Positions 7,772 through 14,315 of a DNA stretch of 18,197 bases are shown here, in pieces. The first letter of the stretch is position 1; the number at the start of each line of letters is the position of its first letter. The stretch lies in NCBI GenBank assembly GCA_937896505.1, contig CALBNP010000069.1, forward strand, positions 1 through 18,197, written 5' to 3'. A program made the position numbers and the translations under genes. The notes beneath the pieces were generated by a model. It was not told where the DNA came from. It was given only the letters and a program-made list of their open reading frames with translations, and did not search any database. The DNA comes from an uncultured Bacteroidales bacterium. GTDB taxonomy: Bacteria > Bacteroidota > Bacteroidia > Bacteroidales > F082.

Positions 7772-8980
7772 TTATTTCGTCAGGCAGGCATCCAAATCGC
7801 GGATGAGTGCCTCTTTGTCGAGGTGCTGACCGATGAAGACGAGTTTCTGCATACGGTCGCCATAGCGTTCGTCCCAATCGCGGCGCAAGGTAGGCTCGCG
7901 GTCCATCATATCGGCCAGTTCGTCGTCGGGCATGGTAGCGAACCAAAGTCCCGCATCGCTGAGCGAAATCTGCTTGCCCGCCTGCTCGAAGATGTAGCAG
8001 GTGTCGAACTCGCTGCGGAAATAGCAGATGCCTTTCACACGGATGACGTTTTTCGGCATCTTGCGGGCCACAAACTCATCGAAACGGCCCATGTTGAACG
8101 GTTCGCGGCGATAATATACAAAAGTGCCGATGCCATATTCCTCCACCTCACCGCCTTCGTGGTCATGATGATGATGGTGTTCGTACTCATGTTCATGGTG
8201 ATGATGCTCGTGTTCTTCTTCTTCGTCATCATCGTCGTCATCATCAGGATGAGGGCCTTCCACAGCCTTAATCCAAGTAGCGGAAGTGGCCACATCTTCG
8301 AAGTCGAACTTATTGGTGTTCAGAATCTTGTCGAAATCAACATCGCCATAGTCGCATTCGATGATTTCGGCCTTGGGTTGGATGGCACGGATGATGCTAC
8401 GCACACGGCCCAATTCCTCGGGCGTGACTTCCGAAGCCTTGTTGAGCAAGATGATATTGCAGAACTCAATCTGCTTGATGACAAGGTTTTCCAAGTCATC
8501 TTCATCGATGTTCTCTTTCACCAGATTGTCGCCACAGCCAAATTCGCTTTGCATACGGAGGGCATCCACCACCGTCACGATGCTGTCGAGACGCGGCACA
8601 CCGTCCTTCACATATTCGTAACCCATTTGCGGGATTGAACAGATGGTTTGTGCAATCGGGGCCGGCTCGCAAATGCCGCTGGCTTCGATGACGATATAGT
8701 CGAAACGGTGCATGGCGGTGATGTCGGAGAGTTGCTTCACGAGGTCCATCTTCAGGGTGCAGCAGATGCAGCCATTCTGCAACGGCACGAGGCTGTCATC
8801 GTTCTTATCGACCACACCGCCCTTCTGGATGAGGTCGGCATCAATGTTCACCTCGCCAATGTCGTTGACGATGACGGCAAACTTTATGCCTTTGCGGTTC
8901 GACAAAATCTTATTCACCAAAGTGGTTTTTCCGCTGCCGAGATAACCTATGAGCAGCAGTACTGGTATTTCGTTTTTCAT
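7772..8980 (-). CDS. COG0523/CobW-family metal-handling GTPase with His/Asp-rich insert
   Basis: A 402-aa cytoplasmic G3E-family GTPase. Walker A GYLGSGKTT is at 12-20, the family's metal-binding CxCC motif is in NGCICCTL (Cys71, 73, 74), EASGICEP is at 99-106, the NKAS specificity motif is at 180-183, and a CobW_C-type domain (RKMPKNVIRVKGICYF) starts near 306. Between the G domain and the C-terminal domain, residues 245-275 hold seven consecutive Asp, four Glu and more than ten His, a typical metal-buffering stretch. Known relatives are metallochaperones for Zn2+, Ni2+ or cobalamin synthesis, and the CxCC binds metal. Which metal cannot be read here, but the absence of nearby cobalamin or urease genes and the His-rich loop favour zinc (inference). 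It is divergent from the methionine sulfoxide reductase gene. Confidence 0.93.
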   Translation of the reverse strand: MKNEIPVLLLIGYLGSGKTTLVNKILSNRKGIKFAVIVNDIGEVNIDADLIQKGGVVDKNDDSLVPLQNGCICCTLKMDLVKQLSDITAMHRFDYIVIEASGICEPAPIAQTICSIPQMGYEYVKDGVPRLDSIVTVVDALRMQSEFGCGDNLVKENIDEDDLENLVIKQIEFCNIILLNKASEVTPEELGRVRSIIRAIQPKAEIIECDYGDVDFDKILNTNKFDFEDVATSATWIKAVEGPHPDDDDDDDEEEEHEHHHHEHEYEHHHHHDHEGGEVEEYGIGTFVYYRREPFNMGRFDEFVARKMPKNVIRVKGICYFRSEFDTCYIFEQAGKQISLSDAGLWFATMPDDELADMMDREPTLRRDWDERYGDRMQKLVFIGQHLDKEALIRDLDACLTK

Positions 8981-9008
8981 TGCTAATCGTGTTTTTTGAA
9001 ACGGAGCG

Positions 9009-9036
9009 CAAAAGTAATGAATTATTCCTAAATTTG
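9009..9036. promoter_or_regulatory. Overlapping divergent promoters (GTPase / methionine sulfoxide reductase)
   Basis: The minus strand carries TACTTTTG (9016-9009), 28 nt before the GTPase start. The plus strand carries TAAATTTG (9029-9036), only 4 nt before the ATG at 9041. Both match TAnnTTTG. The elements are 12 bp apart, so two polymerases could not occupy them together. Neither has a clear -33 TTG at 19-21 nt. The plus transcript would have almost no leader. Confidence 0.55.
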
Positions 9037-9040
9037 CAGC

Positions 9041-9499
9041 ATGGAAAATGGAGAAAAAGAAGAAAGATACCGCTTGCTTCTAAAGCAGGTAAAGGCAATG
9101 GTTTCCGACGAAAGCGACACCATCGCCAACATGGCCAACATAGCCTCGCTGATTCATGAGACATTTGGATTTTGGTGGACCGGATTCTACCGAGTAATGG
9201 ACGACCAGTTGGTTTTAGGTCCGTTTCAAGGGCCAGTAGCTTGCACCCGCATAGGCTTCGGCAAAGGGGTGTGCGGTTCGGCATGGAAAGAGCATCAAAC
9301 CTTGGTGGTGCCCGACGTGGAAAAATTCCCAGGTCACATAGCTTGCAGCAGCGAGTCGAGAAGCGAAATCGTGGTGCCCATCTTCGATGGTGACGAAGTG
9401 GCAGGCGTCCTGGACATCGACAGCGAACATCTGGCCACCTTCGATTCCTCCGACCGGAAATGGTTGGAGGAAATCGTGGCAGCATCTATGAATCGATAA
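9041..9499 (+). CDS. msrC: Free methionine-(R)-sulfoxide reductase (GAF domain)
   Basis: A 152-aa single GAF-domain enzyme that reduces free methionine-R-sulfoxide to methionine, giving cytoplasmic protection against oxidative damage. The three family cysteines are present as Cys68 (VACTRI), Cys78 (GVCGSAW) and Cys102 (IACSSES). Their spacing of 10 and 24 residues equals that of E. coli fRMsr Cys84, 94 and 118. The motifs FWWTGFY (44-50), GPFQGPVAC (60-68) and GVLDIDSE (122-129) are typical, and full length agrees with the family. The start is fixed by the promoter element just upstream. The gene converges on the lipoprotein hydrolase at 9577. Confidence 0.95.
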   Translation: MENGEKEERYRLLLKQVKAMVSDESDTIANMANIASLIHETFGFWWTGFYRVMDDQLVLGPFQGPVACTRIGFGKGVCGSAWKEHQTLVVPDVEKFPGHIACSSESRSEIVVPIFDGDEVAGVLDIDSEHLATFDSSDRKWLEEIVAASMNR

Positions 9500-9576
9500 G
9501 TGATAACTATCAGAGAATAGCCATCGTCTATTATGGCAGAATTTATTCTAGCGATTGGATTTTGGCAAAAGTTCCA

Positions 9577-10866
9577 TTACCAATTGCTTTCAAGTTTGAA
9601 TGAAGTGTTGGCAGAAGGAATGATATTATTGTATTCTTCGCCAATAACCAGTTGCAACGAGCGTTCCTTGAGATTATAAACTGCTGAATGGCAAGTCCAT
9701 GCAGACATGGGGTTTTTGCGAGGATTGGGGAATTTGCTGATAGCGTTGTGCTCGATGTCTTTGCTTATGATGGTTTCCCACAACTTTTGCTTTTCGGTTT
9801 CGTCCTTTGGATATTCGTTATAGAGAGGAGCACCATAAATGTCGTCATAGTTCGGCATCTGCGCAAGAAATTCCGAATACCAGTTTGGGTCTTGCTCACC
9901 ACTAGCAAGTGTTGAAGGATCCTTGCCGTTGTACTTGCGTGAATACTTGACCTTTTCAAGGGTTTCAAACATGCCTTGAGCGCTTGTCGTATTGCCATAG
10001 TTGGCTTCAAGGATGTTGTAACGTTCCACTCCGCAAGGGACTTTTTGCTCGCTGAGCTCCTTAAGCACGTAGAAGTTGGTGATAATCGGTTTGGTGAAGC
10101 TTGCTATGGCATTTTCCTCCACCTTTGTGGCCACGACCTTTGCGTGAATAAGTTCGACGAAGTAGCTTTCCCTTTCATCGCAAATCAGCCAGTGGAAGGA
10201 GTATTCTCCCAAATAGCCATAGATGTTTGCAGCCATTAGGAGTTCAACGCCCTCTTTGGCCGACGAAGCCTTGTCCAGGATATAGCGTACGACATTTGCG
10301 CAATGCAGCGTAAAGGCTGTCGGAGAATCATTTGTGCCATTGACTGTTTCCTGAATGTCGTCAGCGAAATGCACCACCAATGAGACGCATGAGACGCCGC
10401 AGTCGTTGACACCGTCAAAGCAGTTGTTTGAAATGTCGTTGACAAGCATCTGTGACAGCCATCCCTCCAGAGGCGCATGTTTCACCATATTTGAATTGCA
10501 AATGCCGATGGATGCATGACGGTCTTTGCCGGCAGGAATACGTACGATGAACTCTGGTTTCTCAGAGCATTCCCAGTCGAGGTTGCGGCCTACGAAATCG
10601 CCGTTACGTATGCCGGTACACACACCATGCCACGCTGAGAGTCCATTAAATTCATCACCCACGGAATACGGATTGAAAATATATTTTGAATAGAAATCGC
10701 TGTTTGTCACCTCAAAGAGATAGTCATTGATTTTCGTGACAGGGATGTGCCGGAAGTTATATTCTTCAATTTCTTCGGCGGAAAATTTCTCAATGTCGTC
10801 CTTGCGGCATGATGTAATGGATGCTGCCACTACACATAGGACGAGGGTAAACAATACCTTTTTCAT
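9577..10866 (-). CDS. Lipoprotein of the linear amide C-N hydrolase (choloylglycine hydrolase/acid ceramidase-like) superfamily
   Basis: Predicted 429-aa lipoprotein with signal peptide and lipobox ITS-Cys20. After a propeptide-like stretch (21-82), Cys83 in WHGVCTGIR fits the Ntn nucleophile exposed by autocleavage. It is followed by GRNLDW (93-98), whose Arg94 and Asp97 match the Arg and Asp of the bile-salt hydrolase/NAAA active site. The Cys-to-Arg spacing is 11, not the usual 16, so the first hairpin is short. NDCGVSCVSLVV, HWLICDERESYFVEL and a late SAVYNLKERSLQLV strand also fit the superfamily. Family members cleave conjugated bile salts, N-acyl amides or lactones. The substrate here is unknown and I would not call it a bile-salt hydrolase. 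The distant paralog at 11045-12358 lies upstream on the same strand; the 178-nt gap with its own promoter motif suggests separate transcription. Confidence 0.78.
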   Translation of the reverse strand: MKKVLFTLVLCVVAASITSCRKDDIEKFSAEEIEEYNFRHIPVTKINDYLFEVTNSDFYSKYIFNPYSVGDEFNGLSAWHGVCTGIRNGDFVGRNLDWECSEKPEFIVRIPAGKDRHASIGICNSNMVKHAPLEGWLSQMLVNDISNNCFDGVNDCGVSCVSLVVHFADDIQETVNGTNDSPTAFTLHCANVVRYILDKASSAKEGVELLMAANIYGYLGEYSFHWLICDERESYFVELIHAKVVATKVEENAIASFTKPIITNFYVLKELSEQKVPCGVERYNILEANYGNTTSAQGMFETLEKVKYSRKYNGKDPSTLASGEQDPNWYSEFLAQMPNYDDIYGAPLYNEYPKDETEKQKLWETIISKDIEHNAISKFPNPRKNPMSAWTCHSAVYNLKERSLQLVIGEEYNNIIPSANTSFKLESNW

Positions 10867-11044
10867 AGTTTGTAATATTTGAAGTTATACTTATTTTTAT
10901 TGATGTTTTTGCCTGATAGTAAGTGGTCAAAAATAAACTGTAATATGAATTGTTAATCAACTATCAATCAACCATAACCATTCACCCATTATCCAAAATT
11001 CAAAATGTAAACTAATCTTATTCACCTACATATTATCGGTGTTT
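10867..11044 (-). promoter_or_regulatory. Intergenic region with candidate promoter of the downstream hydrolase
   Basis: This A/T-rich gap holds a TATTTTTG -7 element on the minus strand (10935-10928), preceded by a TTG 22 nt upstream (10960-10958). That would give a leader of about 55 nt for the 429-aa hydrolase. No clear terminator for the upstream gene and no RNA gene were seen. Confidence 0.45.
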
Positions 11045-12358
11045 CTATTTCAGATCTTTCTTCAAGTCGATAGTGAAGGCCTCGGACATGTCGTTGTGTA
11101 CATTAAAGAGCACGGTGCGCTGGTTGGCATTATAAACGGCGGAATAATTGGTCAATTTACCTGGATACTCGATGGCGTAGGTGCCTTCCTGCAAGCATTT
11201 GAGTGCTTCGAATTCGCTCATGACAGGTCTGTATGAATTCATCATGTGCCCGACGCGGGCTTTGGCACTGAATGCGTATTGCCACTTATCCTCCATATAT
11301 GTTTTGGTCGCTTCTAAATTGCAATAATAATTCTCCATGCTGCAGTATTCAAAAGGAATGACATGGGAAGTGCTTCCCAATATCGCCCTGCGCTCATCTG
11401 CCCGCAAGACATAGAGTGAGTCGTTCCAATACTCGAAGACGGCATAGTCGCCGGTGGCGTCGGCTATGAGCAGATGTCCGTTCATGATATAATTAAGGTG
11501 AGTGAAGTCGAAATCGTTACGCAGCATGTCTTCGACATCACGTACCGTGGCGCAGCGTGTGATCACCATATAGTACAAAGACGGATAGATCAGTTGCGGC
11601 AGCGAATAGTCGCCATTCTTGTTTTCCACGGTGATATGCGGCTGCGTACTTGTTGAGTCATAATCGTTAGGTTTTTGCATCGGAGGCAGCTGTAGCATAC
11701 AATAGCACAGACCTTGGTCATTCATTCCGCCCAAGTCGGCGATATGCTGGGTGAGAAGGTAAGAGAGATCCGTTTTTCCGTCCATCAAGCATCCATCTAT
11801 CAGATATTCAGGCGCCACTCTGACTCCGTTGTAAATGGTGCTTGACAACGACACAAAGCCATATTTGCCAGGTCTGGGCTGCTGGTAAAGTGCTATGATG
11901 CTTCCACCTGCGCCATCCATATTTTGACAGAGAAGGTTGTCGTTCTTCTCATTCTTACATACGAAAGAGGAACAAACCAAGGGGTCATCCATAGGAATCG
12001 GGTCAGCGTGTTCATGATACAGCAAGTCCAAATAATCGGTATAAAACATTTTTTCGCCTTCCAAGGCGGCATCAGACGTGTATCGAGCACTACCTGTCTT
12101 GCAAAGTGCCTCCATAGGAAAATCTGCCAAATAGTCCATGTAGAACAAACGGTTTTTCGACACATGGGTGAGCGATTCCAAGGTCTCTTTGGACTTTGCC
12201 AGCTTATAGTTGTTAACATTCATCGGGTTGGGCGACTTTTCCGTATGGGAACGCAATTCCGTGATGACAGTTCCTTCAATTTCGTTTGGGCCGTCCGTTT
12301 TCTTGCAGCCTGCTAATACGATGGCAAAAATGCTGATAATCAAACAAATTTTTTTCAT
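11045..12358 (-). CDS. Lipoprotein of the C45/acyl-CoA:6-APA acyltransferase-like Ntn-hydrolase superfamily
   Basis: Predicted 437-aa lipoprotein with a clean lipobox LAG-Cys18. After a propeptide-like region, Cys129 in PLVCSSFVCKN fits the Ntn nucleophile. NMDG follows, with Asp148 exactly 19 residues after the Cys, as in bile-salt hydrolase (Cys2/Asp21). The residue at +16 is Gln145, not the Arg of bile-salt hydrolases. A GQN-D signature at this place is seen in the isopenicillin acyltransferase-like C45 family, so I favour that branch. MNDQGLCYCML (about 215) and GHLLIADATGDYAVFEYW also fit the Ntn core, and TNYSAVYNANQRTVLFNV near the end parallels the neighbouring gene. Probable activity is hydrolysis or transfer on an N-acyl or peptide amide in the envelope; the substrate is unknown. 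The sequence is very divergent from its neighbour, so this is an old duplication or a paired function. Confidence 0.75.
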   Translation of the reverse strand: MKKICLIISIFAIVLAGCKKTDGPNEIEGTVITELRSHTEKSPNPMNVNNYKLAKSKETLESLTHVSKNRLFYMDYLADFPMEALCKTGSARYTSDAALEGEKMFYTDYLDLLYHEHADPIPMDDPLVCSSFVCKNEKNDNLLCQNMDGAGGSIIALYQQPRPGKYGFVSLSSTIYNGVRVAPEYLIDGCLMDGKTDLSYLLTQHIADLGGMNDQGLCYCMLQLPPMQKPNDYDSTSTQPHITVENKNGDYSLPQLIYPSLYYMVITRCATVRDVEDMLRNDFDFTHLNYIMNGHLLIADATGDYAVFEYWNDSLYVLRADERRAILGSTSHVIPFEYCSMENYYCNLEATKTYMEDKWQYAFSAKARVGHMMNSYRPVMSEFEALKCLQEGTYAIEYPGKLTNYSAVYNANQRTVLFNVHNDMSEAFTIDLKKDLK

Positions 12359-12471
12359 GGAAAAATAAGGTGGGTCCTATTTGCTTCATTTCACCGTCCA
12401 AACCAGTAGTACCCATTATCTGGCTTTGAAGGTGCGAGACTCACACCGTCTCATATTAGTCTGCAAAAATA
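12359..12471 (-). promoter_or_regulatory. Promoter and about 100-nt leader of the C45-like lipoprotein gene
   Basis: TATTTTTG on the minus strand (12471-12464) is the -7 element, without a good -33. The leader would be about 100 nt, longer than usual for this window. It contains two short potential stems (12436-12440 with 12448-12452, and 12403-12406 with 12420-12423). These are too short to claim a riboswitch. Confidence 0.4.
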
Positions 12472-12527
12472 CAACAATTATTTACTGTTTGTCATATTCT
12501 TGCCTATTATTTTCAGTGGCATCTTCA

Positions 12528-13066
12528 CTAGTGTCCGGTAAAAAATCACAAACGTTCTTTGAAATAATTGAAAATTATGTAGTTGCAAGGATTTTCCGAG
12601 TCAACGGATTTGGAATCGTAGTTTTGCCAATCAATGGATTGGCTCATGAATTACTCCAAATATGTTTTCTCCCAATTGGTTTCATTCCTTGACAGAAACC
12701 ACTTCAACCATCTAGTCCGAAAATAAGGCGGTGACAGTTACGTCAAATCGTTCACGTGCTGGAATCAACTTCTGGTCCTGCCTCAGTGTCTTTGAATGGG
12801 CTTTGTTCAGGAAACGAAAGGGAGGCGTCAAAATACATACGTTGTATGACATTAAGACACGAATCCCCACCTTCTTCCACGTCACTCCAGCCAATGTCAA
12901 CGGCATGAAGACGATGATGCTATACCATACGAGGAAAGTTTCTTCTACATCTTCGATCCTGGCTACAACGACTTCAGACCTGGCAGGTGGGTAAAGCGTT
13001 TCCCTCCAGGTTCTGGAATCCTCTCCGATGCAATCGGGCACATGGACGGGCAGCTCACGAAAGAGT
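12528..13066 (+). pseudogene. Decayed IS4-family insertion sequence (transposase remnant)
   Basis: The transposase begins at ATG 12646 (MNYSKYVFSQLVSFL), like the N-terminal DUF4372-type region of Bacteroidetes IS4 transposases. The codon after RK is TAA (12724-12726) where relatives have Tyr, so it is a nonsense mutation. The same frame then reads GGDSYVKSFTCWNQLL up to about 12774. There the sequence jumps to another frame (CLSVFEWALFRKRKGGVKIHTLYD..FFHVTPANV), consistent with an internal deletion of roughly a hundred codons. A further frameshift near 12910 leads into DAIPYEESFFYIFDPGYNDF, the region of a catalytic acidic residue. A last piece (PPGSGILSDAIGHMDG) reaches about 13066. A promoter-like TAGTTTTG is at 12619-12626. 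The left end is probably near 12528 (CTAGTGTCCGGTAAAAA); no right end was found. It cannot make an active transposase. Confidence 0.8.
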
Positions 13067-13193
13067 AATATACCGATTGTAGTGATGTGTTAATTTTTGA
13101 AATTTATTTGTAACTTATTGTAAAATAATATATTATCGTTTTATTTTGATTTTTTGATTTGAATTGAGTGCGTAACTTTGGAGCCCAAACTCC

Positions 13194-13304
13194 ATGACTA
13201 TGAATTCAAAGGAAAATAAAAAAGTCGCTGAAAAACAGCGACTTATAAATGCATTTTGTGGAGGTTACCAGAAGGTTGAAATAGAATTGGGAACTTTTAC
13301 TTAA
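13194..13304 (+). CDS. Candidate 36-aa small ORF with internal hairpin
   Basis: The open frame ATG 13194 to TAA 13304 encodes 36 residues (MTMNSKENKKVAEKQRLI...), basic at the N-terminus and ending in YQKVEIELGTFT. A second in-frame ATG is at 13200. TAACTTTG, a TAnnTTTG match, lies at 13173-13180, 13 nt before the first ATG, though the nearest upstream TTG is at 16 nt spacing, shorter than ideal. The 9-bp hairpin at 13222-13244 is inside the frame and encodes KVAEKQRL. I do not recognise the peptide. It could equally be non-coding DNA around an orphan terminator left from a lost gene. Confidence 0.3.
   Translation: MTMNSKENKKVAEKQRLINAFCGGYQKVEIELGTFT
13222..13244 (-). terminator. Perfect 9-bp hairpin with T run on minus strand
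   Basis: Arms AAGTCGCTG and CAGCGACTT flank an AAAAA loop. Read on the minus strand, the hairpin is followed by a TTTTTTATTTT tract, the form of an intrinsic terminator. There is no minus-strand gene upstream of it within the next 4 kb, so it is either an orphan or works as structure on the plus strand inside the small ORF. Confidence 0.5.
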
Positions 13305-13553
13305 CACATAATCAACTGTCTGTCAAATATTTATTTTTCAAGTAATATTATCCTGTTTCAAGTAATCCTAAGTACTGCCTTGATTTCAAGGGGTATGTAC
13401 CCCCTATGGTTTTTGTACTATTTTTGCCTTGCAAACTTCAAAATCGGAACAATAGTGTTCGCTAAAAAAGGACGAAATCTTATGAGTTGTTTTAAAAACA
13501 TTGCACAAATCAATAAAAATACATACTTTTGCAACGAAATTAAAATCGTACAG
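13305..13553 (+). promoter_or_regulatory. Repeat-rich control region upstream of abiE
   Basis: Several short repeats are packed here. The direct repeat TTTCAAGTAAT occurs at 13336-13346 and 13356-13366, exactly 20 bp apart (about two helical turns). The inverted repeat CCTTGA-TT-TCAAGG is at 13378-13391, and its TTTCAAG matches the core of the direct repeats. The palindrome GGGGTATGTACCCC is at 13390-13403. Two -7 elements follow: TATTTTTG at 13419-13426 and TACTTTTG at 13524-13531. The second has a TTG 20 nt upstream (13501-13503) and is the better promoter. AbiEi antitoxins are known to autorepress by binding repeats upstream of their gene, so these are operator candidates. Confidence 0.55.
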
Positions 13554-14315
13554 ATGAAAGACTATCTTAATAAACTACATCAACTGAAGCTTTTTAGGTT
13601 GGAAGAAGTTAGTGATATGACGGGCAATGTCGGCGCAGCCAAAGCACTTCTGGCATCATATGTTGAACGAGGATTTGTGTGCCATATCCGCACTGACTTA
13701 TATTCCGTAACCAATTTAGCAACAAAGACTTGTGCTTCAAACAAATACGAAATAGCCTCTCACATTTCAAACAGTTCTTTCATTTCCTATCATGCAGCCA
13801 TGGAATATCATGGCTTCGGCCATCAGATTTCGCAGAAAGTCATGGTTGGCTGCAAATCGAGGTTTCGTCCGTTTGAATATGATGGCATAAGTTATTCGCC
13901 CCATGTCTCAACAATCAATGATGGCATAATCACTCCGCCGATGGATTCGAATGTCAGGGTAACGGATAGGGAAAGGACGGTTATTGATTGCATCGACTAC
14001 ATCAAATATGCAGGTGGTCTGGAAGAGCTTGTCCATTCCTTGTCATCCATCACTTTTCTCAACGAAAAGAAACTTGTGGAATATCTTGCCTTGTATGGGA
14101 AACCGACTTTATACAAAAAGGTTGGCTTTTTCCTTTCCCGTTTTCAGGAGGAAATGCAACTGTCCCAAAACTTCATTTCCCATTGCAAGGATCATGCTGG
14201 AGAAGGAGTTGTGAAACTGACTGACCAAGCCAAGCAATACGATTCGGAATGGATGATTTATATGCCGCAAAACATATTGTCGTATTTAGAACAGGGAGTT
14301 GAAGAATATGTATAA
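13554..14315 (+). CDS. abiEi: AbiEi-type antitoxin / transcriptional repressor
   Basis: A 253-aa antitoxin of a type IV toxin-antitoxin (abortive infection AbiE) pair. The N-terminal 50 residues form a winged helix (LFRLEEVSDMTGN..AAKALLASYVERGFVCHIRTDLYSV). The AbiEi core follows, with FISYHAAMEYHGFGHQIS and the characteristic VTDRERTVIDCIDYIKYAGGLEEL. The C-terminal part is the presumed antitoxin domain. I chose ATG 13554 because a good promoter (-7 at 13524-13531) lies just upstream. Starts at 13482 and 13380 are in frame; 13482 could be used from the upstream promoter at 13419. The gene overlaps the toxin gene by 8 nt. In characterised systems AbiEi counteracts the toxin without binding it and represses the operon. 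Confidence 0.85.
   Translation: MKDYLNKLHQLKLFRLEEVSDMTGNVGAAKALLASYVERGFVCHIRTDLYSVTNLATKTCASNKYEIASHISNSSFISYHAAMEYHGFGHQISQKVMVGCKSRFRPFEYDGISYSPHVSTINDGIITPPMDSNVRVTDRERTVIDCIDYIKYAGGLEELVHSLSSITFLNEKKLVEYLALYGKPTLYKKVGFFLSRFQEEMQLSQNFISHCKDHAGEGVVKLTDQAKQYDSEWMIYMPQNILSYLEQGVEEYV

Noticed and set aside
9577..10866. Calling the 429-aa lipoprotein a bile-salt hydrolase
   Set aside because: The Cys-Arg spacing, the lipobox and the long propeptide differ from known bile-salt hydrolases, so only the superfamily is supported.
12381..12470. Thiamine (TPP) riboswitch in the leader of the C45-like lipoprotein
   Set aside because: The minus strand shows a loose GAG..CACC..CCAGATAATGG likeness, but the CTGAGA core and the pairing stems are missing and the gene has no link to thiamine.
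12381..12692. 103-codon plus-strand open frame
   Set aside because: It spans the leader of the divergent gene and the left end of the IS remnant and matches no family; the IS transposase frame inside it explains the sequence better.
14299..14307. TTG start for the AbiEii toxin
   Set aside because: It lies within 1 nt of the GGAG ribosome-binding site, whereas ATG 14308 has normal spacing and couples to the antitoxin stop.
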